This document shows positions 1-9,019 of a stretch of 64,000 nucleotides of DNA, in pieces (the first letter of the stretch is position 1; every line of letters begins with the position of its first letter). Source of the DNA: Planococcus donghaensis MPA1U2 (lineage in GTDB: Bacteria; Bacillota; Bacilli; Bacillales_A; Planococcaceae); the NCBI RefSeq assembly GCF_000189395.1, contig NZ_AEPB01000032.1:1-64000 (forward strand). Direction: 5' to 3'. The notes under the pieces were generated by a model. It saw nothing but the letters and a program-made list of their open reading frames with translations. It was not told where the DNA came from and ran no database searches. Made by a program: the position numbers and the translations under genes.

Positions 1-5
1 TTTTT

Positions 6-1061
6 TTATACTTTAAAATCTATTTTTATCATTCCTGCTTCGCGTGCTGATGTAAAGAGAATCACGATTAATGGACCGATAAAGAATCCAAGAAAGCCAA
101 GAAGCTGAAGTCCAATGAACATAGCAATCAATGTCGCCAAAGGAGATAGTCCAATCTGCGTCCCCATCACTTTTGGTTCCACAGTTCTTCTAATCACTAA
201 CAGTACGAGTGCTAATACAGCTAATTGTGTTCCAAATACCACATCACCTGTGATAAATTCGTAAGCAAACCAAGGTGTTAACACAATGATCGATCCTAAA
301 ATAGGGATAAAATCGACAATCCAGATTACCAGTGACATAACAAGTGCATATTCTGGTACGATAAACGCCAATGTGATAAGTGATACGATGAATATGATAC
401 AACTTACAAGAAATTGAGCTTTTAAAAAACCGAAAATCACTTTATTTAATCGAGCGAACATAAAACGGACTTTTTCTGCAGTTGAATCTTTTAACCGTTT
501 GAAAAGCAAGGTTTTTAACTCAGGTAAGTCGAGCATGAATAAAAATAAAGCAATTAAAAATACGATAAAGCTAACAAGAAATGATGGAATACCTGTCAAT
601 AAATTAGACACAGTATCGTAATTAATAATAGACAACACCCAATTGCGAATTCCTTCCATAAAACCGACTAGTTCAGTTTCAAAAGAAGAAACGACTTCAA
701 CAGGCATATCTTTTGTCGATCGAAAGAAAAATCGTTGAAATTCGTCCCACATTACAGATAAAGAGTTTGTATATTCAGGTACCATTTTCGTAAATTGTAT
801 AATTCTTCCTATTAATTGCGTGACAATCCAATAAAGTAAAGCCGATACAACCAATAAAAACAAAATAAATACAGATATAACAGCTGATTTTCTATGCCAT
901 TTGAATCTTTTATGTATAAAGTTCACAAAAGGTTCTAGAAATATTGCAGTAATCAACGCCACAATTAATGGGATTGAAACAGGTAATATGTATACGGATA
1001 TTAAGATTAAGACAGCTATGATAATAGCCATCGTTACTGTTTTTTTCGTTAACCACTTCAC
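6..1061 (-). CDS. AI-2E family transporter-like membrane protein (YtvI/YueF type)
   Basis: A 351-residue polytopic membrane protein. Hydrophobic segments lie near residues 9-40, 58-82, 158-180, 215-235, 240-270 and 285-340. The C-terminal stretch with IGLSP followed by Gly-rich helices (GLQLLGFLGFFIGP) is characteristic of the AI-2E transporter/permease family. Members are proposed to export autoinducer-2 or act as Na+/H+ antiporters; the substrate here cannot be told. The start is GTG, with AAGGAGG about 10 bases upstream. It lies downstream of the yugN-like gene on the same strand but behind a terminator, so it is probably transcribed independently. Confidence 0.8.
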   Translation of the reverse strand: MKWLTKKTVTMAIIIAVLILISVYILPVSIPLIVALITAIFLEPFVNFIHKRFKWHRKSAVISVFILFLLVVSALLYWIVTQLIGRIIQFTKMVPEYTNSLSVMWDEFQRFFFRSTKDMPVEVVSSFETELVGFMEGIRNWVLSIINYDTVSNLLTGIPSFLVSFIVFLIALFLFMLDLPELKTLLFKRLKDSTAEKVRFMFARLNKVIFGFLKAQFLVSCIIFIVSLITLAFIVPEYALVMSLVIWIVDFIPILGSIIVLTPWFAYEFITGDVVFGTQLAVLALVLLVIRRTVEPKVMGTQIGLSPLATLIAMFIGLQLLGFLGFFIGPLIVILFTSAREAGMIKIDFKV

Positions 1062-1104
1062 TTATTAAAATCCTCCTTATGAAGTTGAAATAATGATAGA
1101 TTGT

Positions 1105-1138
1105 TTAAAAAAACCGCAGTTCAATTGCTGAACTGCGG
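1105..1138 (-). terminator. Rho-independent terminator of the yugN-like gene
   Basis: A 10-bp perfect stem (CCGCAGTTCA with its complement, loop ATTGC) is followed on the minus strand by seven T. It sits immediately after the yugN-like stop codon and before the AI-2E gene. Confidence 0.85.
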
Positions 1139-1143
1139 GCTTT

Positions 1144-1509
1144 TTATACGCTGATTTCGAAAGCTTTGACTTCTTTTTTAATAGAATCCAAAATTCCGAT
1201 ACAAGTTTTAACCAAGTGTTCTGGGAAATGTTCGTCTTCACCATACTCTACACCATGTGGATAATAGTGCTTGCCAAGTACTGGTTTCATAACGCGCATT
1301 GTCGCATCATTTGAATCGACATCTCCATCAATAGCATAAGCAAATACACGTAAATAATAAGTGCCTTCGCGTACAATGAATTTGCGGTCATAAGTAACAC
1401 GCTCGTAATCCCATTGGCCTTCTTTCGTCAAGGCATGGTTGTTCATGATGCTTTCTAGTAAAGCGATATCTACGTGAATGTTTTCAAGTCCTGTATTTTC
1501 AAAATACAT
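1144..1509 (-). CDS. YugN-like family protein
   Basis: A 121-residue soluble protein resembling the YugN-like family of Bacillales (N-terminal MYFENTGLEN, central YYLRVFAYAIDGD, then HYYPHGVEYGEDE). The family has no established biochemical function. The ATG has a strong GGAGGAGAG ribosome binding site. A probable promoter (TTGCAA, 17 bp, TATTAT) lies upstream and a terminator follows directly, so it is probably a monocistronic unit. There is no membrane segment or signal peptide. Confidence 0.7.
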   Translation of the reverse strand: MYFENTGLENIHVDIALLESIMNNHALTKEGQWDYERVTYDRKFIVREGTYYLRVFAYAIDGDVDSNDATMRVMKPVLGKHYYPHGVEYGEDEHFPEHLVKTCIGILDSIKKEVKAFEISV

Positions 1510-1554
1510 AGGATCTCTCCTCCTCTATAACAAAAAAGACTACATACTCCTTTA

Positions 1555-1583
1555 ATAATAGATCATAATTTAAGTTGTTGCAA
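1555..1583 (-). promoter_or_regulatory. Probable sigma-A promoter of the yugN-like gene
   Basis: On the minus strand, TTGCAA and TATTAT are separated by 17 bp. It is divergent from the ylbC promoter in the same intergenic region. Confidence 0.5.
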
Positions 1584-1591
1584 TGGCTAGA

Positions 1592-1621
1592 TTGTGTCAG
1601 TGTAGAGGCGACTGGTATAAT
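1592..1621 (+). promoter_or_regulatory. Probable extended -10 promoter of ylbC
   Basis: TATAAT at 1616-1621 is preceded by TGG (extended -10), with a weak -35 TTGTGT 18 bp upstream. It is followed 19 bases later by the AGGAG ribosome binding site. Confidence 0.6.
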
Positions 1622-1653
1622 GAAGAAGATACAATAGTAAAGGAGCTGCTCGA

Positions 1654-2718
1654 TTGAAAGACTTGTTGCGTATTATGATATTTCTATCGATAGTTCTTAT
1701 CGGTTTGTTTTACTTAGATCCCTCAATAAATGAAAATGATGTTCTTGAAGCTCCGCGCACTGCAGACCCTTTGCCAAGTAATCAAATTACAGATGACTCG
1801 TTAGATATTGATCGTCCTGCAAAAGGAATTTCAAGTTATATAGGCAAATCTAGTGATAAATGGGTTGAGCAATATGGACAACCTGAACGAATAGAGCCTT
1901 CAGCATACGGATATGATTGGTGGGTATACAATGCAAGTTATGCCCATTACACAATGGCTGGTATAAAAGACGGGCGAGTTGTTCAAGTTTATACAACAGG
2001 AGCGGCGATAGATGCGACTCCGTATAAAATAGGACAAAGCCTAGATGAACTATATCGCTTTACTATTCTAGAAAATGAAGTGACAGTGAAATTTGATACA
2101 AGTATTTATACATTCAATGTTACTGCTGAAGATATGGATAAACGTATTTTAGTGAAATTTGATGGAGTTTATGCACAATTATACATTGATTCCGTAGACC
2201 GTGAATTAGAAGCTGTTCGGTTCATGAATGCAGAAACTTTGATCCGCCATCTGCCATACGACATGATGTTCTCAGGTGACTTGATACCAATTGAAACGCC
2301 ATCATCAACAAAGCAACAATTGATAGATGAAGCAAATGCTAGACAAATTATGGACTTAGTAAATGTATATCGACTTCAACACGGAACTAAGCCTTTAACT
2401 TTCAATCCACAAGTAAGTTTGGTCGCAGGAGCTCACAGTGAAGACATGGCCAAGCAAAATTTCACATCGGAAGAAACAGAGTTCAAAGACTTGCATGCTC
2501 GTTTGCAAGAAAGTGAGATTACGTTTAAACAGGCAGCTGTCAATACTGCAACACTTTATTACGATCCAGCTGAAACCGTTCATGGCTGGATTAATTCAGA
2601 AGCTCATCGAAAAACTTTACTCAGTGATCAATACGATCAAACCGGAGTCGGAGTGTTTGGTAAGTACTATACTCAAATTTTTCTTGAAGAAAAACCAGTT
2701 ATTGCTTCTGAGCAATAG
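1654..2718 (+). CDS. ylbC: Membrane-anchored CAP-domain protein (YlbC-like)
   Basis: A 354-residue protein with one N-terminal membrane segment (about residues 5-23), a CAP-associated N-terminal domain (about 60-200) and a C-terminal CAP/SCP-type domain (about 230-350). The CAP domain shows NVYRLQHG, HSEDMAKQNF and the conserved WINSEAHRKTLL. YlbC-type proteins are extracytoplasmic; their role is not established. The start is TTG at 1654, supported by AGGAG nine bases upstream and by the signal-anchor that follows at once. It opens the ylb cluster, and its 3' end forms part of a terminator shared with the convergent thioesterase gene. Confidence 0.8.
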   Translation: MKDLLRIMIFLSIVLIGLFYLDPSINENDVLEAPRTADPLPSNQITDDSLDIDRPAKGISSYIGKSSDKWVEQYGQPERIEPSAYGYDWWVYNASYAHYTMAGIKDGRVVQVYTTGAAIDATPYKIGQSLDELYRFTILENEVTVKFDTSIYTFNVTAEDMDKRILVKFDGVYAQLYIDSVDRELEAVRFMNAETLIRHLPYDMMFSGDLIPIETPSSTKQQLIDEANARQIMDLVNVYRLQHGTKPLTFNPQVSLVAGAHSEDMAKQNFTSEETEFKDLHARLQESEITFKQAAVNTATLYYDPAETVHGWINSEAHRKTLLSDQYDQTGVGVFGKYYTQIFLEEKPVIASEQ

Positions 2719-2732
2719 CTGGTTATTTTTTT
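2693..2732. terminator. Bidirectional terminator embedded in two convergent gene ends
   Basis: Stem AACCAG..ATTGCT / AGCAAT..CTGGTT with loop TCTG. A T-run follows on the plus strand (2725-2732) and another on the minus strand. The hairpin overlaps the last codons of ylbC and the stop of the convergent thioesterase gene, so one structure serves both. Confidence 0.75.
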
Positions 2733-3205
2733 GGAATGATAAAAAACGAACCAGTAGCTGTGGCTATATGTTTCCCATCTTCTTGCACAATATTTCCTTC
2801 AATAACCATCGTATGTCTGCCGCTACGAATCATACGCGCATGAGCGCTTATAGATGCCTCGTCTGCAACCGATAGGTAATGGATGGTCAAGTTGGTTGTT
2901 ACAGCGCTAAATCCCTCAGGACACTTACTGTTTGCTAAAGTCCCCATGGCAGTATCAATTAATACAGCAAGAATGCCACCATGTGGTATAGCCATCGTAT
3001 TATGGATAAAAGCTGTGTTCGGAATCGAAACAACAGATGATTGATCGTCTAAGGTACGCGTCATATTTAAACTTGCGCTTAAATAAGTAGAAAACTCACC
3101 TTGTTGCTTTTTTTCGAAATTTCTTAAGTAGTCCGACAAAATTGTAATGTCTTCTTCGCTGCTTTGTTCAATTATGTGAGCAAATTGCTCGATAAGTTCA
3201 CTCAT
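2723..3205 (-). CDS. PaaI-type hotdog-fold thioesterase
   Basis: A 160-residue protein. After an N-terminal helical extension of about 50 residues comes a hotdog-fold domain with the PaaI/YbgC-like signature HGGILAVLIDTAMG (about residues 75-88), then TTNLTIHYL and an RSGRHTMVIEGNI strand. Such enzymes hydrolyse acyl-CoA thioesters in the cytosol; the acyl specificity is not readable. The ATG is preceded by AAAGGATT. It is convergent with ylbC (four bases between stops) and divergent from ylbF. This gene is an insertion relative to the B. subtilis ylb order. Confidence 0.75.
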   Translation of the reverse strand: MSELIEQFAHIIEQSSEEDITILSDYLRNFEKKQQGEFSTYLSASLNMTRTLDDQSSVVSIPNTAFIHNTMAIPHGGILAVLIDTAMGTLANSKCPEGFSAVTTNLTIHYLSVADEASISAHARMIRSGRHTMVIEGNIVQEDGKHIATATGSFFIIPKK

Positions 3206-3247
3206 GTTGACAATCCTTTCAAGTCTGTAGTGAAAAGCAAAAATATC

Positions 3248-3256
3248 TGCTATGAT
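3248..3256 (+). promoter_or_regulatory. Probable extended -10 promoter of ylbF
   Basis: TGCTATGAT is an extended -10 element eight bases before the AAAGGAGG ribosome binding site. No convincing -35 is visible. Confidence 0.45.
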
Positions 3257-3279
3257 TAAAACGTAAAGGAGGAAATGCT

Positions 3280-3726
3280 ATGATTATGACCTACGAATGG
3301 GCTGAAATAACTGACTTTGCAGACGAGTTAAGCCAAATGATCCTACAATCAGAGCAAGCTGACCTTTATCGAGAAGCTCATGCCTCTGTCTATAACGATA
3401 AAAATCTGGCAAATGAAATTCTTGCTTTCGCCAGATTAAAAGACCAATACGAAGAAGTTCAACGTTTTGGTAAATACCACCCTGAATACTCTCGTGTAAT
3501 GAAACAAATCCGTGTGGATAAACGTCGCTTAGATTTAAATGAAAAAGTGGCTAATCTACGTTTGATGGAAAATGAATTACAAGATTTAATCGATCAAGTG
3601 AGTTTTATTATTGGTAGATCTGTTTCCGAAGCAGTCAAAATCCCGTCCACAAACCCGTTTTTCTCATCAGATTCTTCTTGTGGTGGAAGCTGTGGTACTG
3701 GTGGCGGTTGTTCTTGTTCCGCTTAA
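3280..3726 (+). CDS. ylbF: YlbF/RicF family regulator with Cys-rich tail
   Basis: A 148-residue, mostly helical protein of the YlbF/YmcA family. In B. subtilis YlbF (RicF) forms the Ric complex with YmcA and YaaT, which carries Fe-S clusters and promotes RNase Y-dependent mRNA processing, competence and biofilm development. The helical core covers about residues 10-120. The last 16 residues hold four cysteines in a Gly/Ser/Cys tail (CGGSCGTGGGCSCSA), which suits cluster ligation. The ATG has a perfect AAAGGAGG site. It stands alone between its promoter and a strong terminator. Partner genes are outside the window. Confidence 0.88.
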   Translation: MIMTYEWAEITDFADELSQMILQSEQADLYREAHASVYNDKNLANEILAFARLKDQYEEVQRFGKYHPEYSRVMKQIRVDKRRLDLNEKVANLRLMENELQDLIDQVSFIIGRSVSEAVKIPSTNPFFSSDSSCGGSCGTGGGCSCSA

Positions 3727-3741
3727 TCATGAATAGTTACA

Positions 3742-3778
3742 TAAAAAAAGTGCAACGCTTGCGTTGCACTTTTTTTTA
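3742..3778. terminator. Bidirectional terminator between ylbF and the phosphodiesterase gene
   Basis: AGTGCAAC and GTTGCACT pair around GCTTGC. They are flanked by an A-run on the left and eight T on the right, so it can stop transcription from both convergent genes. Confidence 0.85.
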
Positions 3779-3782
3779 CCAA

Positions 3783-4691
3783 TTAAACTTCCAGTTCTGA
3801 AATAAGGGATAACGCTAAATCAGGTCGATCGGTAATGATGCCTTTCGCACCGGAAGCGATTAACGCTCTCATTTCTTCTGGTTCATCAATAACCCAATAA
3901 TGGACTGGAATATTCAAGTTATCAAGAAAAGCAATAAACCGTGCAGAGTCTAAGCGGAAAACAGAAGACTTAGTAGGGATTTGGAATACATCTGCACGAG
4001 GCTGATAGAGATGCCCAAATTGGCTAGTAAATGCCGTATAGGCTTTTCTAATCTCGTTTTCACCTGCACCGACAGCTATGCGATTTTGGGCGTATAAATT
4101 AAAACGATCGATTTGTTCATCATAAAAAGAAGTCACCACCACTCGGTCGTGTACACCAAGTGCGTCGATCAAGCGCCAAAGTTTGGAAGGTACTAAACTA
4201 CCTTCATACGTTTCAGGAGCATCTTTTATATCGATATTAATATACATTTGCGGAAATTTTTCAAACAGTTCACGCAGCAATACAACTTGTTCGTTTTTAC
4301 CACGGAAGGAATGTTGACCTTCTGTATCAATAAAATGATACCCAAGATCAAACGCTCTTAACTGGTCGAGAGTCAAATCAGCGACTCTGCCAGCACCATC
4401 AGTTGTCCGGTCAATGTACTCATCGTGGAAAACAAGGATTTCTTCGTCATTTGTCATACGAATATCAACTTCAAAGCCATTAACGCCAAGCTCGGCTGAA
4501 TAATTAAATGCAGCGAGTGTGTTTTCAGGTGCTAATTTAGAGCCGCCGCGATGCGCAAGAACAATTGGGCGTTCGTAATTCAAAACTTCTTTTGCGGGAC
4601 GTTGATTAGGGTTAGCCAAAACTTTAGAGCCAGCCCAAGCTGCGGCACCAACTGCTGCAGCTGCTAAACCGATTTTTGTCTTTTTTCCCAT
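3783..4691 (-). CDS. Glycerophosphodiester phosphodiesterase family protein
   Basis: A 302-residue protein with an Ala/Gly-rich N-terminal hydrophobic segment (about residues 5-27), probably a signal-anchor, followed by a GDPD TIM-barrel domain. Key residues are visible: His47-Arg48 in AHRGG, Glu56 in PENT, Glu74 and Asp76 in FEVDIRMT, and His89 in VFHDE. The family hydrolyses glycerophosphodiesters to sn-glycerol-3-phosphate and an alcohol, often from lipids or teichoic acids at the cell surface. It has its own promoter (CTGACA, 18 bp, TATACT). It is not part of the B. subtilis ylb order. Confidence 0.88.
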   Translation of the reverse strand: MGKKTKIGLAAAAVGAAAWAGSKVLANPNQRPAKEVLNYERPIVLAHRGGSKLAPENTLAAFNYSAELGVNGFEVDIRMTNDEEILVFHDEYIDRTTDGAGRVADLTLDQLRAFDLGYHFIDTEGQHSFRGKNEQVVLLRELFEKFPQMYINIDIKDAPETYEGSLVPSKLWRLIDALGVHDRVVVTSFYDEQIDRFNLYAQNRIAVGAGENEIRKAYTAFTSQFGHLYQPRADVFQIPTKSSVFRLDSARFIAFLDNLNIPVHYWVIDEPEEMRALIASGAKGIITDRPDLALSLISELEV

Positions 4692-4728
4692 ACTGTAGAT
4701 TCCCTCCCTGGATTTCTATCATAAAAAC

Positions 4729-4758
4729 AGTATAGCGAATAGAGGGCTATACTGTCAG
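4729..4758 (-). promoter_or_regulatory. Probable promoter of the phosphodiesterase gene
   Basis: On the minus strand, CTGACA and TATACT are 18 bp apart, about 35 bases upstream of the start codon. Confidence 0.5.
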
Positions 4759-4767
4759 TTTATTCGG

Positions 4768-4797
4768 TTGCGGCTTTTTTCTTTCATATGGTATTCT
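4768..4797 (+). promoter_or_regulatory. Probable promoter of ylbG
   Basis: TTGCGG, 18 bp, then TATTCT preceded by TGG (extended -10). It is divergent from the phosphodiesterase promoter. Confidence 0.5.
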
Positions 4798-4822
4798 AGA
4801 AGCTAAGAAAAGAGGGATAGTT

Positions 4823-5095
4823 ATGCATGATCGCCAAGGCCTCATTGTCTATGTGCATCATTTAAAACAAGCTAAATCGTTAAGAAAGTTCGGGCATGTT
4901 CATTTTATCTCCCGAAAATTAAAATACGTAGTGCTTTATATGGACCAAGATGTTATCGAAGCGACTAAAACAAAATTAAATAAATTGCCTTACGTCAAAC
5001 AAGTGCTAGAATCTTATCGTCCATTTTTGAAAACCGAATATGAAAACGCCAAGCCGGATAAAGCAAAAGAATACGATTACAAAATCGGTCTTTAA
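4823..5095 (+). CDS. ylbG: YlbG family (DUF2129) protein
   Basis: A 90-residue basic cytosolic protein of the YlbG/DUF2129 family. It opens with [21 protein letters not shown] and contains [15 protein letters not shown]. No function is established; family members usually sit between ylbF and rsmD, as here. The ATG has an AGAGGGA site upstream. Its stop codon abuts the stop of the convergent gene at 5096 with no intergenic base and no hairpin. Confidence 0.88.
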   Translation: MHDRQGLIVYVHHLKQAKSLRKFGHVHFISRKLKYVVLYMDQDVIEATKTKLNKLPYVKQVLESYRPFLKTEYENAKPDKAKEYDYKIGL

Positions 5096-5479
5096 TTATT
5101 GCATCGGCGGAATATAATGATTTAATCTTAAAACGGATATTAAATGATTATGGTAGAATTTTTTATCTGCATACACGGATGAGTGCTTAACTTCCATTTT
5201 GATCGGCGTATGTCCTAAGCTGGAAACGGCTTGTTCAAAAACTGCTAGGCGCTTTGAATCTACTGGAATGCCTTCACGACAAAGATAGATTGGCATGAAG
5301 TTTCCTTCTGAAGCGGGTTTGAATGCCGCAGCAATTGACAATACATCTTGACCTTGTGGATTGGTTGAAACAAATACAAACCCATGCATAAAGCGTTGTT
5401 GGTTACTTGTGATAAGTTCACGGAGTTCATAGATATCTCCGTACCCTTCTCCTAGTTCAATAAAACGTTGAATCATCAT
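5096..5479 (-). CDS. Conserved protein of unknown function
   Basis: A 127-residue soluble protein that I recognise only as a conserved Bacillales-type hypothetical. Visible features are an N-terminal FIELGEGYGDIYELREL stretch, a central strand-rich part (FVFVSTNPQG) and a basic C-terminus ending in HYIPPMQ. There is no membrane segment, cysteine motif or nucleotide-binding loop. Two adjacent ATG codons start it behind AAAGGA. It runs against ylbG and is divergent from rsmD. I do not assign a function. Confidence 0.65.
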   Translation of the reverse strand: MMIQRFIELGEGYGDIYELRELITSNQQRFMHGFVFVSTNPQGQDVLSIAAAFKPASEGNFMPIYLCREGIPVDSKRLAVFEQAVSSLGHTPIKMEVKHSSVYADKKFYHNHLISVLRLNHYIPPMQ

Positions 5480-5559
5480 TTCACGTCCTTTCCAGTTTTC
5501 ATTTTACCATTAGGCGATTAAAATGCATCAAGAAAATCAATAAAGTTAGAGGCGATAGT

Positions 5560-6607
<1,048 letters not shown>

Positions 6608-6630
6608 GTCACGAATTTCGTGGCTTTTTT
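6608..6630 (+). terminator. Terminator after coaD
   Basis: GTCACGAA and TTCGTGGC (one G-T pair) form a short hairpin directly after the coaD stop, followed by six T. Confidence 0.75.
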
Positions 6631-6680
6631 CTTATTTCAAAAAATAATGTAGTGTATGGATCGCTGAAGGGAGGAATAAT

Positions 6681-7706
6681 ATGAAAAACAACCGATTATT
6701 CATTTTTGTCATTGTGATGGCGCTTGTCATTTACTTATCCTCTTATCAGCTAGACTCTTATGTAACAAGACCAGGCGGAGCTTACGAGTTGTCACCATTA
6801 GTTGAAGTGGTAGGTGGAGATGAAGACGACGAAGGAACGCTCAGTTTAATGACGGTATCGATGTTAACAGCAACCCCTGCTTTGTACATTTGGGCAAAAA
6901 TTCGCGAAGGTTATAAAGTATTGCAACCTGAGCAAGTACGAAGTCCTCACGAAAGCGATGAAGAATACAACGTTCGGCAATTAAAACTAATGTCTGATTC
7001 ACAAGTAAATGCATTGCAAGTTGCATTTGAACAAGCAGAATTACCGTATGAACTTAGCAATAATGGAGTTTTTGTTTTAAATGTCCTGGACGGTGGGGCT
7101 GCGGATGATGTATTAGCACCAGGAGACCGAGTGCTTGAAATTGACGGCACTAAATACACAGAGATGCAACAGCTCATCGATTACTTAAGTGATAAGGAAA
7201 GTGGAGAAACAATAAACGTGCTTTACGAAAGAGAAAAGCGAGAAATTAGCACGGATATCAAATTAGCACCCTTGCCAACTGACCCTGACCGAATCGGCTT
7301 AGGAATTTCGTTTGTAGAAGATAAAGCTATTCAAACAACTCCTGAAGTTGAAATTGATTCAGAGAAAATAGGCGGTCCGTCAGCTGGTCTAATGTTCACA
7401 CTTGAAATTCTCAATCAATTGGTTGAGGAAGATATAACAAAAGGATATGACATTGCGGGCACAGGTACGATGGAAAGTGACGGCTCTGTTGGGAGAATCG
7501 GTGGCATCGATCAAAAAATCATGGCAGCCGATTCTGCAAGTATCGATATTTTCTTTGCACCCAGCGAACCGGTAGAAGGTGGCGGCGATAGCAATTATAC
7601 AATAGCTGTCGAAACTGCAGAAAAAATCGGCACAGACATGAAAATCATTCCTGTCGAAACAATCGAAGATGCTTTAGAATTTTTGGATGAGCTTCAGCCT
7701 CGGTAA
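6681..7706 (+). CDS. ylbL: Membrane-anchored PDZ-Lon-type serine protease (YlbL)
   Basis: A 341-residue protein: N-terminal membrane anchor (about residues 5-23), a PDZ domain (about 125-195) and a Lon-type protease domain (about 225-335). The Ser-Lys dyad is visible as Ser234 in GGPSAG and Lys279 in GGIDQK. In B. subtilis, YlbL degrades the SOS division inhibitor YneA outside the membrane. The ATG has GGGAGG upstream. ylbJ and ylbK, which separate coaD from ylbL in B. subtilis, are absent. The gene ends 13 bases inside the convergent tmcAL gene. Confidence 0.92.
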   Translation: MKNNRLFIFVIVMALVIYLSSYQLDSYVTRPGGAYELSPLVEVVGGDEDDEGTLSLMTVSMLTATPALYIWAKIREGYKVLQPEQVRSPHESDEEYNVRQLKLMSDSQVNALQVAFEQAELPYELSNNGVFVLNVLDGGAADDVLAPGDRVLEIDGTKYTEMQQLIDYLSDKESGETINVLYEREKREISTDIKLAPLPTDPDRIGLGISFVEDKAIQTTPEVEIDSEKIGGPSAGLMFTLEILNQLVEEDITKGYDIAGTGTMESDGSVGRIGGIDQKIMAADSASIDIFFAPSEPVEGGGDSNYTIAVETAEKIGTDMKIIPVETIEDALEFLDELQPR

Positions 7707-8893
7707 ATCGGAGGCGTCGTAAATTCTTTTTTCAAATGAATAGATCCCATTCCTTGCAAGTACATTGTAGTCGCGTGAATATCTAGTTTTCCCATTGAGT
7801 CGTTCAGATCAGCTGCACGACTTATAAGGGGAAGCGAGATGTTCTTTTTTTTGTGATTTAAATAGCTTTTACCGATTTTCGACATGCCAAGAAGGCGGAT
7901 ATAACTTGGCAACTGATAGGAATGCAACATTTGCCATGTGAAACCGGTATAAATATGCGTTAGCATTCGTTGTATTCGCGTACGTGTATAGCGCTTTGAC
8001 TTGACAAGTGACATAAAATTTTCAAAGTTGTCCGCTGTTTTTGCGGATTGGAAAATCAAATTTTCGATTCCTTCCGTAACTTCTGCGTATTGTTTCAAGT
8101 TTTCAGGACCTTCACGCAAAATCGTGAAACGAAGCAACGGATAAAAGTTCTCCCAGCTTCCAAACTTCCCATATTCTTTTTCTGCCATTTTTAAAGAGGA
8201 AATTGAACTTTCCGGCATATACGTAGACAGATTTTCGACTGAAGTACCTTTAAAAAAAGCTTCGCGGATGCCAGTAGCGCTAGCAATCGGCAGGCCAACT
8301 GTAATTGGATCATGGAAATTAGCGCCTATTCGTTGAATAGTCAGAGGTGTAATAGATGAACCTAGACGTTGAGCGGCCTCAAGATAGTGAAACCCTAAAA
8401 TATTATTCGGTTGTGTTAAATCGGCAAAGTCAGTTTTTCCACCTGTTAGTGCAAGATAGGCATTATTCAATGATTTTGGATAGCTAATGCCGGTTTGGAT
8501 TGCTTCATGGATAAACGCTTGATATTCAGCCGCGTGCTCAGTTAATAGCTGCAGTGAATTCAGGAAAGGGGTGATCTGACCTTGTTCGCTCCCAAAGCAA
8601 AAAGATTCACAACCTATTGCATCAAGTAGTGCGACACCGCCTTTAGCAAAATCAGAAGCTTGAGCTGTTGCATAAACATAGGGAAGTTCGATTACCAAAT
8701 CGATGCCAGCGTCAAGAGCCATTTGAGTACGTGTCCATTTATCGACAAATGCTGGTTCACCTCGTTGCAAAAACTGACCGCTCATAACAGCTACGACCAG
8801 ATCGGCACCAGCCTCAACACGGGCTTGTTGTGCGTGATGAAGATGACCGTTATGAAAAGGGTTGTATTCAACAATAATTCCTACAGCTTTCAA
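7694..8893 (-). CDS. tmcAL: tRNA(Met) cytidine acetate ligase (YlbM)
   Basis: A 399-residue nucleotidyltransferase-fold enzyme. TmcAL uses acetate and ATP to form N4-acetylcytidine at the wobble position of elongator tRNA(Met). The nucleotidyltransferase motif FHNGH is at residues 13-17, followed by MSGQFLQRGEPA and a helical C-terminal half rich in basic residues. I set the start at the TTG at 8893 because GAGGTGAG lies just upstream and the first residues KAVGIIVEYNPFH match the family N-terminus; a longer in-frame start lacks this. The 3' end overlaps ylbL by 13 bases (convergent). Confidence 0.92.
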   Translation of the reverse strand: MKAVGIIVEYNPFHNGHLHHAQQARVEAGADLVVAVMSGQFLQRGEPAFVDKWTRTQMALDAGIDLVIELPYVYATAQASDFAKGGVALLDAIGCESFCFGSEQGQITPFLNSLQLLTEHAAEYQAFIHEAIQTGISYPKSLNNAYLALTGGKTDFADLTQPNNILGFHYLEAAQRLGSSITPLTIQRIGANFHDPITVGLPIASATGIREAFFKGTSVENLSTYMPESSISSLKMAEKEYGKFGSWENFYPLLRFTILREGPENLKQYAEVTEGIENLIFQSAKTADNFENFMSLVKSKRYTRTRIQRMLTHIYTGFTWQMLHSYQLPSYIRLLGMSKIGKSYLNHKKKNISLPLISRAADLNDSMGKLDIHATTMYLQGMGSIHLKKEFTTPPIYRG

Positions 8894-8923
8894 TCTGCTC
8901 ACCTCTTTGGTAGAATTAACTTT

Positions 8924-8953
8924 AGTATACCGATGTTTGAAATAGAGTGACAA
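8924..8953 (-). promoter_or_regulatory. Probable promoter of tmcAL
   Basis: On the minus strand, TTGTCA and TATACT are separated by 18 bp. It is divergent from the strong yceD-rpmF promoter. Confidence 0.6.
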
Positions 8954-8962
8954 GATTTTTTC

Positions 8963-8991
8963 TTGACATCTTTTTCTGTGCATTATATAAT
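8963..8991 (+). promoter_or_regulatory. Consensus sigma-A promoter of yceD-rpmF
   Basis: TTGACA and TATAAT are both perfect and separated by exactly 17 bp, the best housekeeping promoter in the window. It drives the ribosomal protein L32 operon. Confidence 0.9.
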
Positions 8992-9019
8992 CAACTTTGT
9001 TGTCTTGAGGTGATTACTT

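Noticed and set aside
2438-2875. Open frame of 145 codons across the ylbC/thioesterase junction
   Set aside because: It overlaps two well-supported genes and the shared terminator; no start signal or family resemblance.
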